Shown here: positions 54,633 to 64,000 of the stretch, piece after piece | Layout of the letters: each line of letters opens with the position of its first letter | Numbering within the stretch: position 1 is the stretch's first letter | Assembly (NCBI GenBank): GCA_018401555.1 | Contig: JAGYKP010000077.1 | Span: forward strand, 1 to 64,000 | Origin: Halomonas sp. | Lineage (GTDB): Bacteria > Pseudomonadota > Gammaproteobacteria > Pseudomonadales > Halomonadaceae | DNA: 64,000 bases | Direction of reading: 5' to 3' | The notes under the pieces: generated by a model | Seen by the model: only the letters and a program-made list of their open reading frames with translations | Told to the model about the DNA's origin: nothing | Database searches by the model: none | Program-made: the position numbers and the translations under genes

Positions 54633-57217
54633 TCAGGTCTCGCCCAGCAGGCCCAAGCTCGTCGCCGGGGCCTGGCGGCGCAGGTCCCGGGAGAGCAGGT
54701 GGCCGATGGCACCAATCAGCAGCGCCCCACCCAGCGGCAGCGCCAGCCACAGCAGCCACAGGTGCAGGCGCGGCGTCAGGTCGAGCCAGGCCAGGTAGAG
54801 CGCGGCGCTGGCCAGTTCGGCGAGCAGTGCGCCCATCAGGCCACTGGCCAGGCCGAGGATGGCGAACTCGGCGCCCTGCACCCGGGAGAGCAGGCGATTG
54901 CCGGCACCGAAGACCCGCAGCAGGCCGCTCTCGTGGGCGCGCACCGGACGGCTGGCGGTCAGCGCCGCATACAGCACGCTGACGCCGGCCAGCAGCACGA
55001 AGGCCAGCACCACCTCTACGGCACGCGTCACCCGGGTGAGCAGGTCACGCACCTGGGCGAGGATGGCGTCGACGTTGAGCAGGGTGACGCCGGGGAAATC
55101 ACGCACCAGGTTGCGCTGCACGTCGCGCTCCGCGTCGTCGAGGTGGAAGGCGGTGATATAGCTGTGGCCGAAGCGCTCCAGCACACCGGGCGGGAAGATC
55201 ACGAAGAAGTTGGGGCGGAAGCTATCCCAGTCGAGGTCGCGCAGGCTGGTCACCTCGCCGACGATATCGGCGGCGCCGATGGTGAAGGTGAGGGTGTCCC
55301 CCAGTTCCAGGCTGAAGCGCTCGGCCAGGCCATCCTCCATGGAGATCGGCACCCGCTCGACCCCGGGCTCGGCGACCACCTCGTCGTACCAGCCAGCGGA
55401 CTCGGCCTGTTGTTCCGCATCGAACCACTCCCCCGCCACCAGGCGATTGCCGTCGGGCAGCGTCTCGCGCCAGGTGAGGTTGAGCTCGCGACGCAGGGCG
55501 TTGTCGCCGCGCGCCTCGGGGGGCACCGCCTCGCGCGGCGCCATGCCGTTGATGGCGGTGATGCGCCCGCGCACCATGGGGTAGAGGGCGCTGCGGGCGT
55601 CGGCGGCACCGCTGAGCGAGGCCTCGAAGGCCTCACGCTCGTGGGGCTGGATATTGATGGCGAAATAGTTGGGGGTGTCCGCGGGGAGCTGCGCTTCCCA
55701 GGTGGAGAGCAGGTCACCGCGCACCAGGGCGATCATCGCCATGGCGAAGAAGGTCACGGCGAAGGCCAGCAGCTGGCCGAGGCTGGCGGTGTGCCGGCGC
55801 GCCAGCTGGGCACCGCCCAGGCGCAGTGCCTGGGTGACGCCTGCCTCGGCCCCGTCACGCGGCAGGCGGGCGGCCAGGCGCAACACGCCGCCGAGCAGCA
55901 GCGAGCCCAGCCCCCACAGCACCACCAGCATCACCAGGCCTCCCAGCAGCAGTCCCAGCGCCAGTGCCGAGTCGCCGGAGTAGAGCCACAGCAGCCCGCC
56001 GAAGACGCCGCTGGCCACCGCCACCACCAGCCAGGCCGATGCCGGCAGGGGGTCGAGCTCGCGGCGCAGCACCTTGAGGGCGCTGACCTTCTTGAGTCGC
56101 AGCAGCGTCGGCCCGGCGAAGCCCACCAGCACCGCCAGGGCAGTGAACACCCCGAGCCACAGCGGCAGCATGCCCGGGGCCGGCAGCTCCATGGGCAGCA
56201 AGGCCGTGAGCAACGCCAGCAGCGCGCCTGGCCGGCCAGCCCCAGCAACGCTCCCAGCACCGAGGCCGCCAGCGCCAGCCACAGCAGCTGCAGGCCGAAC
56301 AGTCGGGTCAGCTCGCCCTGGGTAGCGCCGAAACAGCGCAGCAGCGCGGCGGTATCCAGGTGACGGTCGACATAGCGCCGGGTGGACATCGCCACCGCCA
56401 CGCCGGCCAGCAGCACCGCGGCGAGCCCAGCAAGGCTCAGGTAGCGCTCGGCGCGCTCCAGGGCGCTGCCCAGCCCCGGGCGGTCGCGGCGCACGTCACG
56501 GACCTCCACCCCGTCGCGGCGCAGACGCTCCAGCAGCGGCGCCAGGTCGTCGAGGATATCCGGCGGCCCGGCGGCGAGCAGTTCGAACTCCACTCGTGAG
56601 CCATCCTGGACCAGGTCGGTGGCCTCCATGTCGTCGCGATGCATCATCAGCCGCGGGTTGAAGCTGCCGAAGCCCGCGGACTGGTCGGGTTCGCGCTCCA
56701 CCAGCCCGGCCACGACCAGCTCGCTCTCGCCCAGGCGCACACGGTCGCCGATCTCGGCCTCGAGCAGCAGCGCCAGGCGCGGCGCCAGCCACACCTCGCC
56801 CGGGGAGGGGCCACGGGCCACCACCTCGACGCCCTCCCCCAGGTCGACGTGCACCCCGCCGTAGAGCGGATAGCGACCATCCACCACCTTGAGGCTGGCG
56901 GGCTGGAAGGCGTCCCCCAGGCTGACCATGGAGACCATGTCCACCTGATCGCTGAGCACCAGGCCCGCCTCCTCGAGGGTGCCGCGCAGCTCGCTGTCGA
57001 AGGGCCGCCCCTGCTCCAGTACCAGGTCGCCGCCCAGCAGCTGGCTGGCCTGGCGGGTCAGGCCGCGATCCAGGCGGTCGAGGAAGAAACCGATCATGGT
57101 GGAGGCGGCCACCGCCAGGGCGAGTGCCACGAACAGCGCACGCACGTCCGGGGCGCGCAGGTCACGGGCGAGCCCCCGGGCCGAGAAGCGCGCCAGGCGC
57201 AGGGCGGAGAGGCTCAT
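54633..57217 (-). CDS. ybbP: FtsX-like ABC permease YbbP (frameshifted)
   Basis: About 861 residues. Membrane segments at the N-terminus (DVRALFVALALAVAASTMIG), a cluster of three near 260-400, further segments mid-protein (LGQLLAFAVTFFAMAMIALV) and the C-terminal FtsX cluster (VEVVLAFVLLAGVSVLYAAL). Large periplasmic domains lie between (MacB-PCD like). The frame changes once near 56230. YbbP pairs with YbbA in an exporter linked to TesA or lysophospholipid/outer-layer metabolism. ATGA overlap with ybbA. Confidence 0.9.
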
Positions 57218-57906
57218 GCGCTCACCTCGTCGAGATGCATCTCCTCCAGGCGGCCATGCTCCAGGCGCAGGCAGCGATCGCAGCGGCGAGCCAAGGCGTG
57301 GTCGTGGGTGACCAGCACCAGGGTGGTGCCCGCCTCACGGTTGAGCGAGAACAGGGCGTCGATGATGCGCTCGCCGGTGTCGGGATCGAGGTTGCCGGTG
57401 GGCTCGTCGGCGAACACCAGCTCGGCGCCGGTAACGAAGGCGCGCGCCAGGGCCACGCGCTGCTGCTCGCCGCCGGAGAGCTGCTTGGGCAGGTGGTCGA
57501 GGCGCTCGCTCAGGCCCACCCGCGTGAGCCACTCGCGGGCGCGCTGCTCGCTGTCGGAGCGCGGCGAGAGCTCCAGCGGCAGCAGCACGTTCTCCAGGGC
57601 AGTGAGGGTCGGCAGCAGCTGGAAGTTCTGGAACACGAAACCGACGCGACCGGCGCGCAATCGCGCCCGGCCATCCTCGTCGAGGTCGGCGAGCCGGTGC
57701 CCGAACATCTCAAGCTCGCCGCCGGTGGGTAGGTCGAGCCCGGCCAGCAGCCCCAGCAGGGTCGACTTGCCGGCACCGCTCTGGCCGAGGATCGCCACCG
57801 TCTCGCCGGGGAACACCGAGATCGCCAGGTCACTAAGAATGGTGAGCCGTCGATCGCCGCTGATAACCTGCTTGCTCAGCCGCTCGGCGTGTAGAATCGG
57901 CGTCAT
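57214..57906 (-). CDS. ybbA: ABC transporter ATP-binding protein YbbA
   Basis: 230 residues from the ATG at 57906 (a second ATG at 57930 would overlap the tesA start). Walker A LGQSGAGKST, Q-loop FVFQNFQLLP, signature LSGGEQQRVALARAF, Walker B LVFADEPTGNLD, H-loop VTHDHALARR. MacB/LolD-like group. It energises YbbP. Divergent from tesA with a 22-base gap between starts. Confidence 0.95.
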   Translation of the reverse strand: MTPILHAERLSKQVISGDRRLTILSDLAISVFPGETVAILGQSGAGKSTLLGLLAGLDLPTGGELEMFGHRLADLDEDGRARLRAGRVGFVFQNFQLLPTLTALENVLLPLELSPRSDSEQRAREWLTRVGLSERLDHLPKQLSGGEQQRVALARAFVTGAELVFADEPTGNLDPDTGERIIDALFSLNREAGTTLVLVTHDHALARRCDRCLRLEHGRLEEMHLDEVSA

Positions 57907-57928
57907 ATCCGTGCGAGAGGTAGCGTTC

Positions 57929-58610
57929 ATGAAGAAGGGACTCCCTGATGTTCCATTGCGTTGGGCCCTGGGCTGGCTGCTGGCCCTGACGCTTGCGCTG
58001 GGCGCGGGCTCACTGGCGGCCGATGAGCGCCCCACCCTGCTGGTGATGGGCGACAGTCTGAGCGCCGCCTACGGCATCGAATCCGACAGGGGCTGGGTCC
58101 AGTCTGCTGCAGGCGAGGCTGGACGGAAAGGCGCGCGTGATCAACGCCAGCATCAGCGGCGAGACCTCCAGCGGCGGGGCCAGTCGTTTTCCTGAGCTTC
58201 TCGGACAGCATGACCCCGACATCGTTCTGCTCGAGCTGGGCGGCAACGACGGCCTGCGCGGCCTGCCGCCCGGCCAGTTCGAGGCCAACATGCGGCGCAT
58301 GATCGAGGCCAGCCACGCGGCCGACGCCGAGGTGCTGCTGCTGGGGATCGACATCCCGCCCAACTACGGCCGCGCCTACCGCGAGGCCTTCACCGGGGTC
58401 TACCGCCGCCTGGCGGACGACTTCGACCTGGCACTGGTGCCCTTCCTGCTCGAGGGCGTGGCGCTTGACGACAACCTGATGCAGGACGACGGCATCCATC
58501 CCACCGCCGCCGCCCAACCGATGATTCTCGACACCGTGTGGCCCGAACTCGCTCCCCTCCTCGAGGAGAATGGCCTGACACTAGCCAGCGGCTCGCAGGA
58601 AGACCATTGA
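57929..58610 (+). CDS. tesA: TesA-type arylesterase/lysophospholipase (frameshifted)
   Basis: Signal peptide (1-31). SGNH hydrolase blocks: GDSLSAAYGI (Ser nucleophile), SISGETSSGG, ELGGNDGLRGL, and QDDGIHPTAAAQ (Asp/His). An extra T near 58101 breaks the frame in GWVQLLQARLDG; the rest continues to 58610. The repaired size is about 226 residues. TesA is a periplasmic thioesterase I / protease I / lysophospholipase L1. The partnership with YbbAP is conserved. Confidence 0.93.
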
Positions 58611-58628
58611 TGGACTAAAATTGGTCCA
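58611..58628. promoter_or_regulatory. Palindromic operator upstream of the TA pair
   Basis: TGGAC-TAAAATTG-GTCCA, directly after the tesA stop and 24 bases before the antitoxin start. A Phd/YefM-type antitoxin would be expected to bind such a site. Confidence 0.55.
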
Positions 58629-58651
58629 CCATCCTCTGCGGGGGAACCGTC

Positions 58652-58915
58652 ATGCGCACGGAAACCATCAGCTATCTCAAGCAGAATGCCGCCACCCTGG
58701 ATGTCCAGGAGCCTCTGGTCATCACCCAGAAGGGCAAGCCTACCTACGTGGTGGAGTCCTACGCCGCCCATGAGCGCCGCGAGCAGGCCATCGCTCTGCT
58801 CAAGCTGCTGAGCCTGGGCGAGAAGAGCCGCGAGGAAGGCAAAACCATGCGCGCCGACGAATTCATGGCCAAGCTTAAGGAAGATGAAAGGGACGAGCTG
58901 GGCGAAACGCTGTGA
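58652..58915 (+). CDS. Phd/YefM-like type II antitoxin
   Basis: 87 residues. SYLKQNAATLDVQEPLVITQKGKPTYVV (first half, in pieces) is the Phd/YefM DNA-binding fold, and the C-terminal half is helical and charged (EEGKTMRADEFMAKLKED), the toxin-binding tail. The stop overlaps the toxin GTG (GTGA), so translation is coupled. Confidence 0.88.
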   Translation: MRTETISYLKQNAATLDVQEPLVITQKGKPTYVVESYAAHERREQAIALLKLLSLGEKSREEGKTMRADEFMAKLKEDERDELGETL

Positions 58916-59259
58916 TCCTTCTCCTGCCTGTCACCCTCGAGGATACTGCCCTTCGGTCGCTGCGCAGCTGTCGTCACTTCCTGATTGATCATCAGCAGTG
59001 GGCACCAGCGGAGGCGCACGCCTACACACAGCGACTCGTCGCTGGTGCCCTGCAACGACTCTCCGAGCAGCCCGGCATCTACCCGACTTGCCGGCTGGCC
59101 CTGGAACTCGGCATCAGCCAGTACCATGAGCTGCTGATCGAGGGCTATCGCGTCATCTATCGCTACTGGCCCGGGCAGGGCCAGGTCTCGATCTACCTCT
59201 TCTGCCACCAACGCCAGGACTTCAAGCAGTTGCTCTTCGAGTATCAGCTGCTCTCCTGA
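58912..59259 (+). CDS. ParE/RelE superfamily toxin
   Basis: 115 residues with the ParE/RelE fold: LEDTALRSLRSCRHFLIDHQ in the first helix pair, and ISQYHELLIEGYRVIYRYWP near residues 67-86 with the conserved Arg/Tyr strand. The GTG start overlaps the antitoxin stop. RelE-type toxins cut mRNA, ParE-type block gyrase; the active-site residues do not settle which this is. Its 3' end overlaps the convergent EamA gene by 16 bases. Confidence 0.87.
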   Translation: MILLLPVTLEDTALRSLRSCRHFLIDHQQWAPAEAHAYTQRLVAGALQRLSEQPGIYPTCRLALELGISQYHELLIEGYRVIYRYWPGQGQVSIYLFCHQRQDFKQLLFEYQLLS

Positions 59260-60142
59260 GGCACCGGCGCCTTCTGCCACTGCTGCAACCCGAGCCCGGC
59301 GAGGATCAGCACCAGGCCGACCAGTGTCGAGGCCAGGATCGGCTCCCCCACCACCAGGTAGAGGAGCAGCAGCGACACCGGCGGCGACAGGAAGATCAGG
59401 TTGGAGACTCTGGACGTGCGCGATACCCCGTGCACGGCCAGCTGCCACAGAGCACGAAGGCGATACCCATCTCGAACAGCCCCACATAGACCCCGGCGCC
59501 CAGCGCCGGCTCAGCCGTGCCACGCGAGGCCCGGCCCGGCCAGCAGCAGCGCCGTGAGCACCGGCACCCCGACGCTGAAGTTCTGCCACTGCGGGCCACC
59601 AGCGGCGGGCGGTGATCGCGGGCGTTGAGCAGCCAGTAGAGCGCCCAGATCAGCGTCGAGGCCAGCGCCATGCCCACGCCGAGCGGGTCGGCGAAGGCCA
59701 CGTCCGAACACCGCGCCGCGGGTGGCGATCACCCACACCCCGGCATAGGCGATCAGCCCGGCCGCGACGTCCGTGCGGGTCAGCCGCTGGCCAAGGATCG
59801 GCACCGCCAGGAAGGCCATGGCCAGCGCCCAGGTGTAGTTGAGCGCCATGGCCTCCTGGCCCGGCAGGCGGTCGTAGGCACCGAACAGCACCAGGTAGTA
59901 GGCCACCGGGTTCATCAGCCCCGCCCAGGCGGCGGTGCGCCAGCCGTGCCTGCAGCGCCTGGCCCACTCAGCCCCTGGCGGGCCACCAGCACGCCGATCA
60001 ACGCCCAGGAGACCAGCGAGGCGAGCCACATCAGCTCGAGGGGTGACATGTAGCCCAGCGCCACCTTGAAGGCGGTCGCCACGGTGGACCACAGCGCCAC
60101 CGCGCCGAGGCCGTACAGCATTGCCTGGCCGTCGCGGGTCAT
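59244..60142 (-). CDS. EamA/DMT superfamily transporter (heavily frameshifted)
   Basis: Fragments in all three frames are consecutive pieces of one ten-segment EamA protein: MLYGLGAVALWSTVATAFKV (start at 60142), LMNPVAYYLVLFGAYDRLPG, TWALAMAFLAVPILGQRLTR, LIAYAGVWVIATRGAV, ALASTLIWALYWLLNAR, VYVGLFEMGIAFVLCGS and VSNLIFLSPPVSLLLLYLVV to 59244. At least five indels are needed, the highest density in the window, so a true pseudogene is possible here. The size would be about 299 residues. Substrate unknown. Confidence 0.75.
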
Positions 60143-60244
60143 GAGGCCGGCCTCGGGTGGCTGGTGCAGTCGAGAAGTCTTATAGGTGACACGGCGGCCT
60201 CCCTGTCGCGACAATAGGGACCCATCCTACCAGCGAGGAGCCCC

Positions 60245-61558
60245 ATGGCCGCACCCGAGATCAGCCAGCGCCGCCTCTACGAGTGGCTGACCGGCGACGA
60301 TGACAGCCGGATGTGCAAGGACATTCCCGACGAGGCCTGCGACGAGCAGCCGCGCAGCTTCTTCCTGCATCTGGTCGCCTCGCTGGGCAACAAGCTGGCC
60401 GACGAGCTGTCCAGCGCACGCCTGGTGCTGCCCTGGCTGCTGGGGGTGATCGGTGCACCGCTGTGGATGGTGGGCCTGCTGGTGCCGATCCGCGAATCCG
60501 GCGCCCTGCTGCCGCAGCTGTTTGTGGCCGGTTTCATCCGCCTCAAGCCCCAGCGCAAGTGGGTGTGGGTGGCCGGCGGACTGCTCCAGGCCGCCGCCGC
60601 CGCGGTGCTCGCCCTGCTGGCGCTGTTCGGCTCGGGCGGCATCGGCGGGGGCCTGGTGCTCGTCGCCCTGGTGGCACTCTCGCTGGCCCGGGGGCTCTCC
60701 TCCATCGCCACCAAGGACGTGCTGGGCAAGACCATCGCCAAGCAGCGGCGCGGCACCCTGATGGGCTGGAGCGGCAGCGTGGCGGGGGCCGTGACCTTGG
60801 CCGCCGGCGGCGTGCTGATGCTCTTCGAGGATCGCCCCGGCGAGATCGCCCTGGCCGTGCTGCTCGGGGTGGCAGCGCTGGGCTGGGCGCTGAACGCCCT
60901 GTGCGCGGCGCGCATCCGCGAGGCCCCCGGGGCGGTGGAAGGCGGCGAGAACGCCTGGGACAGCGTCAAGCTGGGCCTGCGCCTGCTGCGCGAGGACCGC
61001 GCCTTCCTGCATTTCAACATCTCCCGCACCCTGCTGCTGGCCAGCGCCCTGGCACTGCCCTGGGTGGCGCTGCTCGGCCAGCAGCAGAGCGGCACCGAAC
61101 TGGGCGGCCTGGGGGTGCTGATCGTGGTCTCGGGACTCGCCGGCATGCTGGCAAGCCCGGTATGGGGCAAGCGCGCCGACACCTCGAGCCGGCGGGTGAT
61201 GCGCGACGCCGGCCTGGGCGCGGCGGCCTGCTGCCTGCTCGGCGCCGCCATCGCCTGGCTGCCAGGCGGCTGGACCCAGACGGTATGGCCCTATGCACTG
61301 GTCTATGCGCTGCTGGTGATCGTCCACGCCGGGGTGCGCCTGGGCCGCAAGACCTACGTGGTCGACATGGCCGGGGGTGACAAGCGCGCCCTCTATGTGG
61401 CTCTCTCCAACACCATTACCGGCGTGCTGCTGCTGGTGGTGGGCGGCGCGGTCGGCGCCCTTGGCCAATGGCTGGGTAGCCCCGCCCTGCTGGTGCTGCT
61501 CGCCGCCATGGCACTGGCCGCCGCCGCCAGCGCCAGCCGCCTGCCCGAGGTGGAGTGA
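60245..61558 (+). CDS. MFS transporter
   Basis: 437 residues, about twelve membrane segments, intact. The cytoplasmic N-terminus has an unusual acidic, Cys-containing stretch (DSRMCKDIPDEACDEQPRSF, about 20-39) before the first segment. GSLFR-like MFS loop appears as RLKPQRKWVWVAG; a second cytoplasmic helix block GKRADTSSRRVMRDAG lies mid-protein. Family assignment is only to MFS level. The substrate is unknown. Confidence 0.8.
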   Translation: MAAPEISQRRLYEWLTGDDDSRMCKDIPDEACDEQPRSFFLHLVASLGNKLADELSSARLVLPWLLGVIGAPLWMVGLLVPIRESGALLPQLFVAGFIRLKPQRKWVWVAGGLLQAAAAAVLALLALFGSGGIGGGLVLVALVALSLARGLSSIATKDVLGKTIAKQRRGTLMGWSGSVAGAVTLAAGGVLMLFEDRPGEIALAVLLGVAALGWALNALCAARIREAPGAVEGGENAWDSVKLGLRLLREDRAFLHFNISRTLLLASALALPWVALLGQQQSGTELGGLGVLIVVSGLAGMLASPVWGKRADTSSRRVMRDAGLGAAACCLLGAAIAWLPGGWTQTVWPYALVYALLVIVHAGVRLGRKTYVVDMAGGDKRALYVALSNTITGVLLLVVGGAVGALGQWLGSPALLVLLAAMALAAAASASRLPEVE

Positions 61559-61716
61559 TCACCGGCGACGACAGCCGGCGACGAGCCGAGGGCCGCGTTG
61601 AAATCCCGCCGGCTACTGGCCATGCTATCTGGCACAATCGAGTGCATTACGCACGTCGTCACCCAGGCGGCCAGGACCGGATCCGCGACAGGAACGCCCA
61701 TAATGGAACTCCCGAC

Positions 61717-62151
61717 ATGAAACGATCCCCACTGATCAGCCCGGACCTGCTCGAACGCATCGTCGATGCCTCCGAGGATGGCATCGTGGTCGCCGAACAG
61801 GAGGGCGACGAGAACATCCTGATCTACGTCAACCAGGGGTTCGAACGCCTGACCGGCTACAGCGCCGACGAGATCCTCTATCAGGATTGCCGCTTCCTGC
61901 AGAACCAGGACCGCGATCAGGAGGGCCTGGTGGCCATCCGCAAGGCGCTGGCCGAGGGTCGCCCCTGCCGCACGGTGCTGCGCAACTACCGCAAGGACGG
62001 CACCCTGTTCTGGAACGAGCTCTCGATCACGCCGGTCCACGACGACGACGACAACCTCACCTACTACATCGGCGTGCAGAAGGACGTCACCGAGCGGGTC
62101 GAGGCCCAGCTGGAACTGGAGCGGCTCAAGGCCGAGCACGGCCTGGAGTAA
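61717..62151 (+). CDS. Short LOV-domain photoreceptor
   Basis: 144 residues, one PAS/LOV domain and no effector. The photoactive Cys is Cys58 in YQDCRFLQ (canonical GxNCRFLQ). The flavin contacts Asn90 and Asn100 (NYRKDGTLFWNEL) and the beta-5 Gln121 (YYIGVQKDV) are present. The sequence is close to the Pseudomonas putida short LOV proteins: VDASxDGIVVAE, ILIYVNxxFExLTGYSxDEI and EGRPCRxVLRNYRKDG are shared. The C-terminal helix (about 125-144) is a likely dimer coiled coil. It should bind FMN and form a blue-light cysteinyl adduct. No kinase or GGDEF gene is adjacent. Confidence 0.92.
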   Translation: MKRSPLISPDLLERIVDASEDGIVVAEQEGDENILIYVNQGFERLTGYSADEILYQDCRFLQNQDRDQEGLVAIRKALAEGRPCRTVLRNYRKDGTLFWNELSITPVHDDDDNLTYYIGVQKDVTERVEAQLELERLKAEHGLE

Positions 62152-62233
62152 CCGGCCCGGAGCGACCACCCGGCGCGGTGCCGCGAAAAAAACCGGCGGC
62201 GGGGCTTGTGCTCCACGCGCGTTGCATATATAC

Positions 62234-62264
62234 AGCGCCCAGGCAACCCCGTTGCCTGGGCGCT
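62234..62264 (+). terminator. Hairpin downstream of the LOV gene
   Basis: Perfect 13-bp stem AGCGCCCAGGCAA / TTGCCTGGGCGCT with a 5-base loop, 82 bases past the LOV stop. No T run follows. Confidence 0.6.
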
Positions 62265-62349
62265 TCGGATTCCACAGCCGCATAGAGGAAGAGAAGCGAT
62301 ACGTGATCGGTCGACGCCCGTCGACCACTGGCCATGGGAGGAACACCAC

Positions 62350-62553
62350 ATGGGCCGTGAACACCTTCTCGATCCTGGATACGACGACGACCAGGAACTC
62401 TCCGACGCGATGAACGATGACGACTACGCGCGTCCCCGTGCCAGCAGTCGCGCTGACACCCTGCGCGCCCGACGCCGCGTGGAGGCGCTGCTCGAGGAGC
62501 GGCGTCTGCGCCGCGCCATCGAGGACGACTGGGCCATCGACGAAGAGGAGTAG
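62350..62553 (+). CDS. Small Arg-rich acidic-tailed protein (PA3496-like)
   Basis: 67 residues from the ATG at 62350, which has GGAGG before it; a longer upstream reading frame would run through the terminator hairpin. It begins with Asp-rich sequence (DDDQELSDAMNDDDYARP), then RRRVEALLEERRLRRAIEDDW and an acidic end (DEEE). The RRxxExxLExRRLRxxIEDDW pattern resembles the Pseudomonas PA3496 family, tentatively linked to envelope integrity. The function is unproven. Confidence 0.6.
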   Translation: MGREHLLDPGYDDDQELSDAMNDDDYARPRASSRADTLRARRRVEALLEERRLRRAIEDDWAIDEEE

Positions 62554-62642
62554 CCCCGCCGGAGCGGGACAGTGGCTGGCCTTTGCCTGTTGCGGGCTCT
62601 ATCATCCGTGGGTCAGCCAATCCTTCAACCAAGTGGAACTCC

Positions 62643-64000
<1,358 letters not shown>

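Overview
The window is high-GC DNA with short intergenic gaps and gammaproteobacterial gene orders: nrdR-ribD-ribB-ribH-nusB-thiL-pgpA, thiB-thiP-thiQ, hslR-yrfG facing nudE, and ybbA-ybbP facing tesA. Together with a short LOV photoreceptor and the protein signatures, this suggests Halomonas or a close relative in the Halomonadaceae. That placement is inference. No rRNA, tRNA, CRISPR array or replication origin was seen.

Layout. 1-1.1 kb: a truncated Fic/DUF4172 gene with a four-site operator-like array, then a DUF503 gene. 1-7.4 kb: a surface-type hypothetical, an SDR, a chromosomal ccdAB pair, a quinone-reductase-like flavoprotein, and a tightly coupled operon rhuM-fic / phzF / small membrane protein with a 10-bp tandem repeat in its leader. 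7.4-22.9 kb: metabolic and housekeeping genes (old yellow enzyme, argE, amidotransferase, EamA exporter, deaD, yaiI, hslR, yrfG, nudE, Gfo/Idh oxidoreductase, ilvD, thiQPB). 22.9-24.4 kb: an IS4-family element inserted in the end of a small palindrome-ended repeat. 24.4-33.7 kb: lon, a DUF945-like gene, and the nrdR-rib-nusB-thiL-pgpA block, which lacks ribE. 33.8-36.1 kb: a periplasmic copper and thiol-redox trio (PCuAC, TlpA fusion, DsbG). 36.2-48.9 kb: a sulfur island with thiosulfate dehydrogenase tsdBA under a two-component system, a split YeeE/YedE transporter, SulP, a DUF442 protein, two persulfide-dioxygenase-like metallo-beta-lactamase genes, and a DUF2892 / DsrE / rhodanese operon. 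48.9-64 kb: a beta-CASP nuclease, glyA, a periplasmic hypothetical, polyphosphate:AMP phosphotransferase, ybbAP-tesA, a Phd/ParE-type toxin-antitoxin pair, two more transporters, a short LOV protein and ettA (cut by the window end).

The sulfur genes can be read as one pathway. Thiosulfate is oxidised to tetrathionate in the periplasm by TsdA/TsdB or imported by the YeeE pair. Persulfide sulfur is oxidised to sulfite by the MBL enzymes, and oxyanions leave or enter through SulP. A periplasmic rhodanese and a DsrE-like protein could relay sulfane sulfur. The adjacent DsbG, TlpA and PCuAC proteins serve periplasmic thiol and copper chemistry.

A caution for all users: about 20 genes carry one or more single-base frameshifts, usually in short G or C runs, and often in genes that are normally essential or highly conserved. 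In two genes the shifts come as compensating pairs. This pattern fits uncorrected sequencing error better than gene decay, so I annotate the full span of each gene and mark the breakpoints.
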